Positions 50,881 through 61,640 of a stretch of DNA of 64,000 nt are shown one piece after another. The stretch comes from Cordylochernes scorpioides. Its lineage: Eukaryota > Arthropoda > Arachnida > Pseudoscorpiones > Chernetidae. Numbering within the stretch: the first letter of the stretch is position 1; every line of letters begins with the position of its first letter. The notes under the pieces were generated by a model, which worked only from the letters and a program-made list of their open reading frames with translations, was not told where the DNA came from and ran no database searches. The stretch lies in NCBI GenBank assembly GCA_030710605.1, contig CP092884.1, positions 21,557,483 through 21,621,482 of the forward strand, written 5' to 3'. The position numbers and the translations under genes were made by a program.

Positions 50881-51611
50881 CATATTCAGTCCATATCATC
50901 TTACACCTATATATAAAATATATCTCCCTGTGTAAACACCATATCATTCAATAAACTTTAATACCTTAGGAAAACAAAAGGACAAAGCCAACTTACCCGG
51001 CACCCGGGTCAAACATTATCAAACCACCGGTGTGGAAGGAGCAAGTGTTGTCAGCTGTGATAACCAGGATCACCTGGTGATAAGATAGAGCGAGGTCTGC
51101 AGGTGAAAGTGATCTGGATAGAACCATCGTCATGGCGTTCATACAGAGTTGGACAATCACCACATTTCATTTCCTAACCACCTGTTAACCATTTGTTATC
51201 GTGAAATTGATAAGTTTCCTTGTGTGATAGATGCAAATAATGAGGCTGGCGTCTAGGTAATAATTGAAAATAAAAATAGTACTGAAAATACTAATGGAAA
51301 TTTCATCATCATGTAGTTAATTTTAAAATGACAAAGTAAGGTGCATCTCTTGAGGGATGAATTTCGATTCAACGATTCTTGATATAAGGTGGTCTATGTT
51401 TGGTGTCAATATTTTACATCGCAATAAGAACAGTTGAAGTTATGTTGTTCACATCGCGCTCAATAGTTACTTTTCTTATAAAGAGATGGCGTGCAGATGC
51501 CTTTTGTTTAACTTCTGACATTTTAGATTTATTTATTGCATAGATATTTCAATACACGAAGTACAAAAAAATAGTAATTGGGCGATATTTATGGTTTTTA
51601 TATATTACCAA
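50881..51611. other. spacer, no gene seen
   Basis: No recognised feature. Confidence 0.4.
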
Positions 51612-51789
51612 CACTCGTGGACAAAACTTAAGGAAGTTGTACCTTTTAGCATGTATATCGATATTCAGACAATAACCCTGAAAGATATTACAGTGACATT
51701 TATTGAAGACACACGAAATAAGCAATTTTAAACAAAATTACCTCTGTCTCATTAAAAAAAAAAAAGACGACTGGTTTTGTCCTTGAGTG
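51612..51789. mobile_element. Tc1-type MITE (ACAAAACTTAAGG ends)
   Basis: It begins CACTCGTGGACAAAACTTAA and ends GGTTTTGTCCTTGAGTG, followed by TA. The body (GAAAGATATTACAGTGACAT, AAGACACACGA) is shared with 22470 and 58120. Confidence 0.8.
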
Positions 51790-51791
51790 TA

Positions 51792-53160
51792 TTTTAACGA
51801 TTAATTAGATTTAAGGGATAGTTTTTGTCGATCCCCTGATAACTTTAAATATAAGTGAGAATATATTTCACCATGAAATCAGTTTTTCTTTTTAATTATT
51901 TGAAGTTATTTTATTTTTTGTCATATAGGGAACACATCAGCATTGATCGTATCACGTCAAGAAATGATCTTTAAAGTTTGAAATCTCAAGCCGTATAATG
52001 TGTGCGTAGTTCTATATTTAGCAACAATAACAATTAGCAAAAGATATTAAAAGAAAGATTTATGCCCGAATGAAATCCTAAATCCACGGACGCGATGTTG
52101 AAAATAATCAAACACTTCAAGAATCTTCTATCGAAGATAGCATTTCGATTAATCAAGAATTCAAAACCCTTTTTTCAGTATTAATATTGGAAAATGATAT
52201 GGCATTTATTGTTCTATATGTACGCTCATAATGAACTCTGAAAGTGCACCTCTATAGCTTCGCATTTTTCTCTAAAGGATTATTGTCTTATGATGGAGCA
52301 GAACAAGTCAAAAGAATTACATCTATATATGGTGAAGCTGTATAGATATAATGAATTAGAAAAACCTGCCCTTTAAGAAAAATATATGTTATGATGATGA
52401 TTTTTTTTGTTTGTTTATAATAGAGCATTAGTTGTGTTAATTTGTCTCAAACGTTTCCAAAGATATTTTCATAATCCATTCAACAACTTGGTTGTGTAGT
52501 CTATTTGCCGAGATATACTTTAAACCGCTATAGCAGATTGACATGATTCTCGATTTGTGACAATTCTATGCTAAAAGCTAATACTGCCTTTTTTCTCTCT
52601 TTTTTTTTTGCTTGATTCGTGGATATACTAAGTTTAAAACGAAAATTGGCGCTTTTCTTGTCTTGTGCTTGATTCGTAATTCTCCTAAACTTGAAGATTG
52701 AAGTGTTTCTTGATTTATTGGAAACACTTCTAAACTTGAAATTCTCGAGACGATTGTCGTGTTTCTTGCTTCGCTAGGTATTTGTTCTCTGTTATATCCA
52801 CTTAGCTCACAAGTACCAAGCTGTGAATACCAGATGCCTGCAATATATTAAGGATGATTGTTTCTATAGCAAGCCTTCAAATTAACTTCAAGGTTGAAGA
52901 AGACATTAACACACAATGATAAAATACCATCGCAAAGCGAAGTTATGGGGTAATGTCGGAATAAAAATTCTCATAAATGCGGGCAGAGTCCCGCTGGTCT
53001 AATCTTTTTTTCCAACATCTTCCACAACAACCTAGCGCTAGCCATCCTCTCTCTCCATATTATACAATTTATGTCATAAATCTTCTACATCTGAAAAGTA
53101 TACTATGATAATTAGAATTTTACTACAAAAGTGAGTGTATAACACGAATTTTAGTACAGA
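51792..53160. other. spacer, no gene seen
   Basis: AT-rich; nothing recognised apart from short homopolymers. Confidence 0.4.
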
Positions 53161-53162
53161 TT

Positions 53163-53795
53163 ATGGAGTCAGATAAGTCAGACAGGACATTACCCCGTCG
53201 CATTATGAAGTTAGATAAGTTAGCCGGAACATTAGCCCCTCGAATTATGAAGTTAGATAAGTCAGCCAGGACATTAGCCGTCGCATTTTGAAGTTAGATA
53301 GGTCAGACAGGACATTAATCCATCGCATTATGAAGTTAGATAGGTCGGCCAGGACATTAGACGTCGCATTATGAAGTTAGATAGGTCACCTAGGACATTA
53401 ACCCGTCGCACTATGAAGTTAGATAGGTCAGCCAGGACATTAGTCCGTCGCATTATGAAGTTGGGTAGATCAGCCAGGACATAAGTCCGTCGCATTATGA
53501 AGTTAGATAGGTCAGCCAGGACATTAGTACGTCGCATTATGAAGTTAGATAGGTCAGCCAGGACATTAGCCCGTCGCATTATGAATTTAGATAGGTCAGC
53601 CAGGACATTAGCCCGTCGCACTATGAAGTTAGATAGGTCAGCCAGAACATTAGCCCGTCGCAGTATGAAGTTGGGTAGATCAGCCAGGACATAAGTCCGT
53701 CGCATTATAAAGTTAGATAGGTCATCCAGGAAATTAGTACGTCGCATTATGAAGTTAGATAGGTCAGCCAGGACATTAGCCCGTCGCATTATGAC
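53163..53795. repeat. 42 bp minisatellite, about 15 units
   Basis: The unit is CGTCGCATTATGAAGTTAGA, TAGGTCAGCCAGGACATTAG, CC. Being a multiple of three, it leaves open frames on both strands with 14-residue repeats (MRRTNVLADLSNFI on the minus strand). A few units differ by one base and break the frame. No evidence supports translation. Confidence 0.9.
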
Positions 53796-54539
53796 AAAAA
53801 TATTGGAGGATATCACGGGCCACCGTCCCGAGGGCTGTATGAACCCGAGGTAAGATTTCTTGCGGCGTCCCCATCTCACCTAGGCTTACCCTTCTCCCTC
53901 TTCCTTTCCAAATTTTGCAGCCAATATTTTAATTCTATCAACTCAAGATTGAAATAATATAATAGGCAGTTTTAAATTGTGTTATTTTGGTGTCATATAA
54001 CGTTTAGTTATCACTTTACGGCCTTGCGACGCCTCCTCTGATCCCCTGTGCGACCCTGAGGATATTTACATCGAAAAAAAAAAACTATGTAAACGCTAGC
54101 TTATTATAAATATTCAATTTCCTAGATCAGGTAAGCCACTTAGATGTCTGAATACTTCATATTACAAGTATGTTTGATCCCATCAAACGCACCCTGTTCT
54201 TTCTCCTTACTGTAGAATCACTTTGTATTCGCTACCTTGTACTCGAAACTAAAACCATATAATAAACCTCTGAACCAGATCACATCTTTCAAGAAAATAA
54301 ATAGATCGATTTTTTAAAATTAAAACATATATCTAATAGTTGAATAAAAATCTCTCAAACTATAGTTTATATTTTAAAAGATACATTGCGGTCTCTGTCG
54401 CAGTGGAATACATGGCTCATCAAAATCCCTCTAAATTCCAGAATATGTGGAAACCTCAAAGACATTTCCAACATGCTTCAAGTGCAAAAACGTTAGTGCC
54501 AGTCTCCAACTTCACCTTGATTGTATGAAAAATCATTAA
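53796..54539. other. spacer, no gene seen
   Basis: No recognised feature. Confidence 0.4.
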
Positions 54540-54770
54540 AATGATTTTTGGGACAATCCAGGTAAAACATCAAACATCTGAGACATCACCAACTTATGGA
54601 GTTGTTCTCCAGTCCCCAACATCTCTTTGATTGTATCTAAGCCACAAAACAGGATCTTTGGGACAATCCAGGTAAAAACATCAAATATCTGAAACATCAC
54701 CAACTTATGGAGTTGGTCTCCAGTCTGTAACATATCCTTGATTATATCCAAGCCACAAAACAGGAATACC
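54540..54770. repeat. 119 bp tandem duplication, two units
   Basis: TTTGGGACAATCCAGGTAAA...CATCACCAACTTATGGAGTT...GATTGTATC.AAGCCACAAAACAGG occurs twice in a row with few changes. Confidence 0.8.
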
Positions 54771-54898
54771 ATTATTCACATATTTGCGCGTTCTATTGCT
54801 ACAAATGGTAACAAATTTTAAACGCTGATTCTCAGCCACCCCAATCCTATACTCCTTAAAAAGGCAGACTATATACGAAAACAAGCTCTGTATAATAG

Positions 54899-55000
54899 TA
54901 GGACGGTCTGGGGACTAAAATAGCTGGGAAGATTCACCATTAATGAACAATGTATTCCCATATTTTCAGTTTTTATCAGTGCAGTAAAACGTCTGTAGAA
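54899..55000 (+). repeat. interspersed repeat family 3, very decayed
   Basis: GGACGGTCTGGGGACTAAAA, AGCTGGGAAGATTCACCATT. Confidence 0.4.
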
Positions 55001-55206
55001 AATAGCTTTGATCATTAAAAAAGCAGCGTTAGGAATTTGTAGCAATTTCACATCTGAAGATAAATTAGATGAATTTCCTTAGAACTACTGTTTATATATA
55101 TGAAAAAACAATAGAAAAAAATAAAAGATAAGTGGGTCAGGTGTTGATATTAAAAATAAAAAAGGCATCTCCTGACCACGAGCACATGTGCTTTTTAGAT
55201 GGCAGA

Positions 55207-55220
55207 GCGCCATCTAGTGG
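55207..55220 (-). promoter_or_regulatory. CTCF-consensus match in repeat A
   Basis: The minus strand reads CCACTAGATGGCGC, a full match to CCASYAGRKGGCRS. Confidence 0.5.
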
Positions 55221-55288
55221 AGCAAAAATAAACTAAAAACTCCGTGATATTTGGCCAACCCAATTTATTGATTTATCAAGAAAAGCCA

Positions 55289-55330
55289 TCCACGAACGCG
55301 TTTCGCGCTGTTGGCGCTCGTCAGCGTGGA
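55289..55330 (-). ncRNA. hammerhead ribozyme, family A (GCGC stem II)
   Basis: Minus strand: stem I TCCACG/CGTGGA (6 perfect pairs), core CTGACGA, stem II GCGC-CAACA-GCGC, GAAA, stem III ACGCGT, cleavage base T. Together with 46560 (GGGC/GCCC) it shows a compensated stem II change. Confidence 0.9.
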
Positions 55331-55372
55331 GAAGGCTGTAACCACTACGACCAAATCTTTTTTTCGAACGTC

Positions 55373-55690
55373 TTTAATTCGAATATTTATCTTGGTCCCT
55401 AGAAAATTTCCTATAAAAATAATGTTAAAAAATCGTGGTTAATATACATTAATAGTTCAGTTTTTAACTTTTTATATTCTAAATATATACATACAATTAT
55501 TGCACATAATCTAAATATACAGTAAAAATGTAAATTTAAAACCACTAATGTTATTCTTAATAAAGTAATTGATCGAAAATGCGAGGCATTATTGTTTAAG
55601 TCTTTTATTCAAAACGTTTTTAATTCGAAATTTTGAATAATTAGATTTTTTTTTTGGTACCTTGGGCTTCGAATTATCCAAGTTAGACTG
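55373..55690. repeat. possible pogo-type MITE
   Basis: TCGAACGTCTTTAATTCGAA at the left and TTCGAATTATCCAAGTTAGACTG at the right resemble degraded inverted ends, with TA after the right end. Confidence 0.35.

Positions 55691-55735
<45 letters not shown>
55691..55735. repeat. TA microsatellite
   Basis: An almost pure TA run. Confidence 0.95.
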
Positions 55736-55740
<5 letters not shown>

Positions 55741-56530
55741 AATGTGTTTTGATCCTGTTGGATGGCTGTAGTGTGGCATGTTAGTTGCAGTCATTGTGGC
55801 CACAATGTTCAGAGCTGGTTTAGGCCTGATTGGGATTGCACAAAAGGACAAGGCATGTTGGATGTCACCACAGAGATGGCGAGAGAGTAAGTGAAGCCGA
55901 CGCCGGTCAGGGCAGGTCTCTCGAGGGGAGTCTGTCAATTATCGTGTCTCCAGAGGAACCTTTTTCCTGTACTGGCGACGGCTGTCACTCAATCGAATTT
56001 TATTTTGTCGTGCATTGCATTATGGCTGAACTGGCGATTTAAATTGTTTTTACAGTTTTGGTTATTACACTATAGCTATATTACATTTGATATCTCATGG
56101 AATTCGTGTATTTACACAAGGAGATAAGAAACAACAACAACACATTTGATATCTAAGTATATATTAGAATATATATATATACTATATGTGCTGTTCTATC
56201 TACTATAGTGTAAAGAAAGAACTCTATTTCACTTAGACTGAGACATTTTGTCTCAAATATAAAGTGTATTTCAGGAGAGTAATGTACCGGCGGCGGCACG
56301 CGGAAGAGCCAGGCAGGTCGAGCGTGGCGCGAGACAATGGGGATCCATCCGCTGACGCAGCAGGTCATTAATAAAAGGCTGTCTGATTGAAAGTATCGAC
56401 TCATTTCGTCCGGCACACATGGACGCTGAGAAATAACACACACCGACTATTTCAGTTAAGGACGCTAAGGCTATTTACCCTCATTATTAGAATTATAATC
56501 CTCTGTATCAATTAGATTAATGAAATAAAA
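55736..56530. other. GC-balanced segment and LINE-like tail
   Basis: 55740-56040 is GC-balanced without a recognised domain. GGAGATAAGAAACAACAACAAC at 56120-56141 is an AAC-rich tail of LINE type, and the preceding 40 bases match 15058-15115 in inverse. 56280-56340 is a GC-rich patch (CCGGCGGCGGCACGCGGAAG). Confidence 0.35.
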
Positions 56531-56630
56531 ATCTCCGATGATAAGCTTCTTTATTACACTATTAACAAGTTTAAAACCCGAGAGCTTGTAAACTCGTTAA
56601 TAGTGTAATAAAGAAGTTTATCATCGGAGA
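56531..56630. mobile_element. short foldback, family F relative
   Basis: TCTCCGATGATAAGCTTCTT...AACAAGTT and the inverse AACTCGTTAATAGTGTAATA...CATCGGAGA enclose ACCCGAGAGCTTG, a decayed GCCCGAAAGCTTG box. Confidence 0.65.
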
Positions 56631-56649
56631 TATATATTTGATTAATCTA

Positions 56650-57971
56650 CAAGGTGTGTCCAATAAATAATGAGACCAGTCAAAACAAAGAAAAAATGAA
56701 ATGATAATTTTTTTAAAGTCTATTAAAATAAAATAGAAAGCTTCAGCTACACTGCGGTATATCACATCACGTGATTGCGCGCGTAGTCGATAAATTGTAA
56801 GCTTGTAAAAAGAACGCCTTGCATAACAACTTCTAATTTGTAATGGATAGAAAATTCGAACAACGAATTTGTATTAAATTTTGCTACAAAATTGAGAAAT
56901 CGGCTTCAGAAACTTTAGATTTGTTGAAATTGGCATTTGGAAATGAAAATGTAAATAAGCCCACAACATTTAAATGGTTTTCACGATTTAAAAATGGAAT
57001 GGAATCGGTGAAAGATGAGAAGCGTGTTGGACGTCCAATTCTGCACAGGAACCCTGAAAAGGTGAGCCAAATTTCAAATTTGATAAAAGAAAATCCACGA
57101 ATAGGGTTACGGGACATTGAGGAAGAAACAGGGATATCAAAATCATTAGTTGGATCGATAATTAAAGAAGACTTGCAGTTAAAGAAGACACCTTCAAAAT
57201 TTGTCCCTAAAATGCTCACAATCCAACAAAAGAAGAATCGCGTTGAAATTGCCAAAAAAAAATGCTTGAAATGGTGGAAGAAAACCCTAATTGGAAGGAA
57301 AAAGAAATAACTGGAGACGAGACATGGGTTTACGGGTATGACCCGGAAACAAAACGCCAATCCATGGAGTGGAAAGGAAAAGATGAACCAAGAACGAAGA
57401 AATCCCGACTTTGCAAGTCAAAAAACAAAGTCTTATTGGTCACGTTCTTTGACATAAAGGGAATTGTGCATTATGAATATCTAGAGGAAGGTCAAACAAT
57501 CAATAAGGAGTCTTATTTAAACATTATGAGACCTGTACGTGAATCAATTCGTCTGAAAAGAAGTGAAATGTGGAGTTCCAAAAATTGGATTATCCATCAT
57601 GATAATGCACCACCACACACCGCTACATCTGTACTGACTTATTTGGCTAAACACGGCATCCAAATACTTCAACAACCTCCCTATTCCACAGACCTAGCTC
57701 CAAATGATCTTTTTCTCTTTCCAAAACTCAAAATGGCTCTAAAAGGAAGGAGATTTGACACTAGAGAGTCCATCATAGCGGATTCGAAAAAGGTCTTGAA
57801 GAACATCCCGAAAGATGCCTTTTCTAAATGTTTTAAATCATGGGAGAAGAGATGGGAATTATGTATAGATGCGGGAGGGGACTATTTTAAAAAATACTAA
57901 TAAGATTTTTTTTAATCATTCTATTTTTTCTTTATTTTTGACCAGTCTCATTATTTATTGGACACACCTTG
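56650..57971 (+). mobile_element. mariner-family transposon, nearly complete
   Basis: The 1322 bp element has inverted ends CAAGGTGTGTCCAATAAATA / inverse, flanked by TA at 56648-56649 and 57972-57973. The ends match for about 35 bp with two differences. The size, TA target and a D34D transposase identify mariner. It encodes one transposase broken by a single homopolymer shift. Confidence 0.95.
56843..57900 (+). pseudogene. mariner transposase, one frameshift
   Basis: The N-terminal half (56843-57310) has the two helix-turn-helix DNA-binding domains (GRP linker at residues 62-64, FKWFSRFKNG before it). The C-terminal half (57262-57900) has the catalytic domain: ITGDETWV with D at 57316, HHDNAPPH with D at 57601, and DLAPNDLFLFPKLK with D at 57706. 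There are 34 residues between the last two (D34D, mariner). The frame is lost in a run of nine A at about 57253-57261; one extra A or two fewer restores the reading frame. Length without the break is about 350 residues, normal for mariner. The WVPHEL linker motif is not seen intact. Confidence 0.92.
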
Positions 57972-57989
57972 TATTTACAATCATAAACA

Positions 57990-58315
57990 AAAGTTAAGGA
58001 AGTTGTACCTTTTAGCATGTATATCCGTATCTATAAAAGCATAAAATGCACAGACAAACTTCAAGAATAGGTTTGACACATATGAATAATTTAAAAATTA
58101 TCTAAATTCTTTGACAAAGAAAGTTGTACCTTTTATCATGTATATCAGGATTCAAACAATAACTCTGAAATATATTTGATACGCAGTGACCTTTATTGAA
58201 GACACACGAGATAACCAAGTGCGAACAAAATTACCTCTGTCTCTTTAAAAAGAAAAAAACGACTAGCTACATCAAAGATTTTCCACTTCCTTAAGTTTTG
58301 TCCATGGGTATATTT
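57990..58315. mobile_element. Tc1-type MITE copies, nested or tandem
   Basis: AAGTTAAGGAAGTTGTACCT at 57991 and AAAGAAAGTTGTACCTTTTA at 58120 begin two partial copies. The end CTTCCTTAAGTTTTGTCCAT near 58287 is the inverse terminus. Confidence 0.6.
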
Positions 58316-58894
58316 AATCTTATAAAACTGAACAAAAGGCCTACCGTAGATTTCGTCGTATATATGGATCCGTGGAAACGATCCGGACATCCTTTCAGCA
58401 AGAAACAACACATAAACCAAATGGAACTACAACTAACAAAATAAAGCAAAAACTCCATTCACTCAGGCTATCAAATACAAGGTGTTTCATTTTTAAAAGA
58501 ACGATTTTAATGCTTTATTAAAAATAATTTATAAATGTTTGTACAACTTATTGTTTTCTATGTGCGAACCTTGACGTTTAGCAAAAGCCTTGCATCGATG
58601 TTTCCAGGAAATAGGGCTTCGTCTTAGAATATTTTGATCAAGACCTTCCCAACAGTCCTTAACGACTTTCCAGAGACCAGGGTAGTGTCACCGGCCGCAG
58701 TACGTCATCCACGTATCGTTGGAACTATTAATTACTGCAATCGAGCATATAGTGCAGCAGGAATTGGCACACACATATTTGTGTGAACAAAAAATATTTT
58801 AAAATAAATATCATGTGAACTTGGTAATTATATGCCATTTTAGATTTTAATATACACATATATGTGTGAAAATAATTTGACAAATAGAAAAAGG
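58316..58894. other. spacer, no gene seen
   Basis: 58480-58740 carries the inverse of no recognised coding sequence. A mariner-type end (ACAAGGTGTTTCATTTTTAA) near 58479 hints at a decayed MITE. Confidence 0.35.
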
Positions 58895-59125
58895 TCAGGT
58901 GTTGATATTGAAACAAAATAGGCATATACTGACCTCTCACATGAGCTTTTTAGATGAAAGAGCGCCATCGTGATTGACTTTTCTTAATTTATCAAGAAAA
59001 TGGGTTGACGAAATATCAGGGAACAGGTTAAATCAATTTTTATTTGATTTCTGTTCCACTAGATGGTGCTCTGCCATCTAAAAAGCTCATGTGTGCGGCC
59101 AGGATATGCCTATTTTGTTTTTAAT
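58895..59125. mobile_element. foldback Penelope-like repeat A starting at the ribozyme site
   Basis: Left arm: GGCATATACTGACCTCTCAC...GAGCGCCATC. Right unit starts at 58969 with CGTGATTGACTTTTCTTAAT and runs to CATATGCC-type sequence near 59110. The right unit starts at the base that would follow ribozyme cleavage in complete copies. A near-perfect CTCF motif (CCACTAGATGGTGC, one mismatch) is at 59056-59069. Confidence 0.75.
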
Positions 59126-59339
59126 TTATATACACATTTGTACATAAATACATTAAAGCATATATATTATAGTAGCTCTGTTATCTTTACATCTCGCGTA
59201 TATTTGTGAAAGGGGAGGATTTCATCGAAAGTTTAAAAAGGTTAAAATAAAATAATTAGCGATTTAAAAAATAAAACCATTTTTAAAGCGGGAAAATAGT
59301 AATTTTCCAAATAAAACCAAACTCCCTACTGTCCACACC

Positions 59340-59425
59340 GCAATGAATAAATATTGAGAGGGCCTGGCTCATCAATGGTGAACTCTCTCTGCGGTTTCGT
59401 CAATTTAATCTACCATATCGCTTTT
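59340..59425 (-). repeat. interspersed repeat family 3
   Basis: Inverse copy: GAGAGGGCCTGGCTCATCAA, GAACTCTCTCTGCGGTTTCG, TCAATTTAATCTACCAT. Confidence 0.65.
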
Positions 59426-59554
59426 TAGAAGCTCTACTACTGTATTGGACGATTCTGTTTAAATATTTGACACGGCAGGGTGGGATAGTGATCATGGTGT
59501 TTAAACATACTATATACATAATATTTTAGGGCAGTAGAATTACATGTAGATAAG

Positions 59555-59660
59555 ATGTATGGTAGATTCAATTCACAAAACCACGGGAGGGGGGTTAAAC
59601 CTACTATTGAGCCACAAACACTCCCAATATTTTTAGCACAGTAAGGATAGTAAAATCAAA
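59555..59660 (+). repeat. interspersed repeat family 3, decayed
   Basis: GGTAGATTCAATTCACAAAA, CCACGGGAGGGGGGTTAAAC, ATTGAGCCACAAACACTCCC. Confidence 0.5.
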
Positions 59661-59711
59661 GAAAACCAAAGAAATATTTAAAAGCACAACCCAAACTCCC
59701 TATTACTTTAA

Positions 59712-59885
59712 TACATCAATGAAACGGGCCATACTACAGACTTCAATTGTACCAGAATCCTCCATAGTAATGCCATAACTAAAACCCAAAGACTCATCCT
59801 TGAAGCAATAGAAGCCATCAAGAACCCTAATGTAATAAACAAAAGTATACAGCTACCATCGCAATATCTCTTCCTTCTATCTTAA
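59712..59885 (+). pseudogene. Penelope-like GIY-YIG endonuclease C-terminal remnant
   Basis: A frame of about 58 codons without ATG, ending TAA at 59883-59885, encodes ETGHTTDFNCTRIL then RLILEAIEAIKNPNVINKS and a short LPSQYLFLL tail. The TGH-x-x-D-(W/F) block followed by EA-x-x-I-x-x-x-P-x-x-(I/L)N is the C-terminal part of the GIY-YIG nuclease that Penelope-like elements use to nick the target. The GIY-YIG motif itself and the reverse transcriptase are missing. A degenerate hammerhead-like box lies about 215 bp downstream, where the element's terminal repeat would be. Confidence 0.6.
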
Positions 59886-60100
59886 TACTTACTCTTTTGA
59901 TATATGTGTGTGTATATTGATGTTCATATCTATAACAATAATCTGTCCATTTCTCTATTCACAAAGTTCATCAACCTTTTCATAGTTTGTTCTTCAAAAA
60001 ATATCGATTATGTAAATTTTTAAATTCTTATGTTCTATATTTGCATAAATATATCTTTAATACCTTTACCATTACCTTTTTTTTTTTATGTTTTAGTTTG

Positions 60101-60122
60101 CTGAGGAAGGGCTTACCCGAAA
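60101..60122 (+). ncRNA. degenerate hammerhead-like core downstream of GIY-YIG remnant
   Basis: CTGAGGA (fits CUGANGA), AGGGCTTACCC with a 3 bp stem, then GAAA. Stem I cannot be formed convincingly. Confidence 0.35.
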
Positions 60123-60463
60123 TCTACTTTATACAATTAATAAAAAAAGAGTTGCGGCGTCAAAAGGCATGGGTAAGGTTTGTTTTATGCTTGATGGTTT
60201 TATTTCTTATACAAGTATATAGATGGCGCGTTTTTGCCTTATGTTTAGTTGTTGGCTGCACGATACTTCTACGAGTTCTATAATGGGTGAAGAAGAAGGC
60301 TCTACCTATGACTGGGTATCATATCACTTTGTGCTCTTTCTGAACCTCAGTTAGTTATAATGGTGGAGCGCAGGTGGCGCGCCGAGGGAGTGGGGAGCTT
60401 ATCACTGTGGCTGACTATACCAGGTGCGTTTCCATAGTTTTCATCTGGAGAGCAAATAAGATA

Positions 60464-60645
60464 CAGTATAGAACCTCCCTGTATATATAAAGGATACCTA
60501 ATTGCAGAGCCAAAGTGTTCTTTAGGGAGAGGTGTCCTCTTACCGGAGAGTTGTTAATTTGTGAAAATGGTAATTTTGCAAATGAAAACTGTTCTTTATG
60601 GAGAGGTGTCCGCTAGCGGAGGGTCCGCTAAAGGGAGGTTCTACT
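60464..60645. mobile_element. MITE of the CAGTAGAACCTC family
   Basis: Begins CAGTATAGAACCTCCC, ends GGGAGGTTCTACTG, with TA on both sides. A short TATATAA insertion lies near the left end and an extra AGCGGAGGGTCCGCT palindrome near the right. Confidence 0.85.
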
Positions 60646-60647
60646 GT

Positions 60648-61018
60648 ATTTTCATTTAAAGGCTCAAGGTCTTAATACTTTGAGACTTATCAATGATTGT
60701 GCACACTGCAAGCTAGGACCATAGTCTTTGATACTATCCTCATCTCTGATAGGTCTCCATGATAATCTGGAGGACGACTCTTCATCGTAGGGAGAGACTC
60801 CCGGAGGCTCTACAGTGTACATGAGAGAATTCCTAGCCTGCCAGTCCTGAAAATCTATTGAATTGTATAAATTCCTCTAAAAAGACCTTTGGGAAAACCC
60901 CAGGACTATAATAGAATTGCTGAGGCAATGGAACCTAATGGAGATCGTTTAAACGATTTGAGGAATAAACAACAATCCAAAAGTGTACATTATCTCTTCT
61001 ATATATTTCCATTAATAT
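60648..61018. other. spacer, no gene seen
   Basis: No recognised feature. Confidence 0.4.
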
Positions 61019-61159
61019 CACTGATAGACAAAACTTAAGGAAGTTGTACCTTATAGCATATATATATCGGGATTCAGAAAATATCTCTCAGAGTTATTTT
61101 TTGAATCCCGATATATATATGCTATAAGGTACAACTTCCTTAAGTTTTGTCTATCAGTG
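61019..61159. mobile_element. palindromic Tc1-type MITE
   Basis: About 60 bp arms, perfect at CACTGATAGACAAAACTTAA and its inverse, with a 20 bp centre. It carries the same GGAAGTTGTACCTTATAGCA block as 51612 and is the most recent-looking member of that family here. Confidence 0.85.
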
Positions 61160-61547
61160 TATCTTAAATTCGTGTGTATGCGCTTGCCTTTGACGCTGAT
61201 GTCAATAAACTTGTTTAAAATCTAAAATTCTATTAGTCGGAAGTGTCATGATGCCTAGAGGAACAGAAACCTGCATTTGCACTGGAATCTATTACATGTC
61301 TACAGAAGCAATTCGACTTTTTGTACTGACAAGATATAAATAATGGATAGTGCACTTTGTATGCTGTCATTTCAATGTCATTTCTTTATAATAAAAGCAT
61401 TAACTGGCCTTTGTATGCGGGAAAGCTGTGATCGAGGTAATTATTTTATAGAAGCTTATTTTCATAGTTTCTTTAAACACCATCACCAAGAATAAAAAAT
61501 AAAAACAGGCTCAAAATGAATAAATAAGAGTTGTAGTGAGTTGGTGG

Positions 61548-61640
61548 ATATAAAATGGGCCAAATCGCTGGGAAGGTTCACCACTGATGAGTCAAGCCTT
61601 CCAAATTTTTTTCGTCAGTTCACTAATTGTAGAAATTTGT
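61548..61640 (+). repeat. interspersed repeat family 3
   Basis: AAATCGCTGGGAAGGTTCAC, CACTGATGAGTCAAGCCTTCC. Confidence 0.65.

Larger units (their letters stand above)
55150..55372 (-). mobile_element. Penelope-like terminal repeat, hammerhead family A
   Basis: Nearly the same sequence as 26905-27125: GGCATCTCCTGACCACGAGC, GCGCCATCTAGTGG, TTTGGCCAACCCAA, then the minus-strand ribozyme and GGCTGTAACCACTACGACC. Confidence 0.85.
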
